From Nitrospirota bacterium (GTDB taxonomy: Bacteria > Nitrospirota > Thermodesulfovibrionia > Thermodesulfovibrionales > JdFR-88), in the NCBI GenBank assembly GCA_021825785.1, contig JAKAGP010000130.1, forward strand, positions 1 through 5,997: DNA of 5,997 nucleotides. The letters are read 5' to 3'. This document shows, in pieces, positions 5,811 through 5,997 of this stretch. How positions within the stretch are numbered: the stretch's first letter is position 1; the number at the start of each line of letters is the position of its first letter. The notes below the pieces were generated by a model. That model ran no database searches. It saw nothing but the letters and a program-made list of their open reading frames with translations, and was not told the origin of the DNA. The position numbers were made by a program, and so were the translations under genes.

Positions 5811-5997
5811 ATGTTTAAAGACATGAAAATGGGGCTCAGGCTGGGTTTGGGATTTGGAGTAATACTGCTGTCTTTCCTGACAGCGGTCGTAATAACGATG
5901 GTATACCTTAATGGCGCTGAGAAAAGCGCGATCCGGGTACAGCAGAGGACCACGCCGTCCATCATGAGGATCGACAGGATGGACCTGAACATCGTTG
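5811..5997 (+). CDS. N-terminal part of a transmembrane methyl-accepting chemotaxis protein (partial)
   Basis: The frame stays open to the window edge and gives 62 residues. The start MFKDMKMGLRLGLGFG, then a hydrophobic segment (about 12-33, VILLSFLTAVVITMVYL) and an amphipathic helix (AEKSAIRVQQRTTPSIMRID), is the standard beginning of MCPs with a four-helix-bundle periplasmic sensor (4HB_MCP type): a short basic cytoplasmic tail, TM1, then the first periplasmic helix. The signalling part lies outside the window, so MCP identity rests on this N-terminal pattern plus the neighbouring che genes. Unlike the MCP at 568, it appears to have a real periplasmic domain. It is separated from the cheA cluster by 110 bases holding a terminator-like repeat. 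Confidence 0.8.
   Translation, partial: MFKDMKMGLRLGLGFGVILLSFLTAVVITMVYLNGAEKSAIRVQQRTTPSIMRIDRMDLNIV

Overview
The window is a chemotaxis (signal transduction) locus from a Gram-negative bacterium. All complete genes are on the + strand. The Gram-negative assignment rests on a predicted outer-membrane beta-barrel with a Sec signal peptide and a C-terminal Phe. Coding DNA is moderately GC-rich and the long intergenic region is very AT-rich. The style of the MCP ([12 protein letters not shown] motif) and of CheY ([10 protein letters not shown]) resembles proteins I associate with Desulfobacterota/Nitrospirota-type bacteria. That placement is an impression, not something the sequence proves.

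Layout. (1) Bases 1-114 are the end of an upstream gene encoding an Arg/Gly-rich (RGG) tail, as in DEAD-box RNA helicases or RNA-binding proteins. A perfect 14-bp hairpin (124-155) closes it. (2) Bases 156-567 are non-coding and AT-rich. They hold oligopyrimidine repeats, a 10-bp palindrome and a candidate sigma-28 (flagellar/chemotaxis) promoter at 495-521. (3) Bases 568-5700 look like one operon: a membrane-hairpin MCP-like protein, CheY (19-bp overlap), a STAS-domain protein, CheA (1-nt gap) and an outer-membrane beta-barrel protein (2-nt gap). (4) A terminator-like inverted repeat at 5711-5766 ends the operon. (5) A second MCP with a very good ribosome binding site starts at 5811 and runs off the window.

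How it works together. The MCP-like protein would control autophosphorylation of CheA on His48. CheA would pass phosphate to Asp53 of CheY. The small STAS protein sits between cheY and cheA and is a candidate partner of CheA, comparable to the small CheS protein of rhizobial che operons. The barrel protein is translationally close to cheA and is the unexpected member of the cluster. No cheW, cheR, cheB or cheZ lies in the window; they may be downstream.

The main anomaly is at the 5' end of the STAS gene. The ATG with a good ribosome binding site (2270) is in a different frame from the STAS body. The two frames join by a -1 shift exactly at an in-frame A-AAA-AAC heptamer in an A8 run. This is either a one-base deletion (real, or a sequencing error) or a programmed frameshift.
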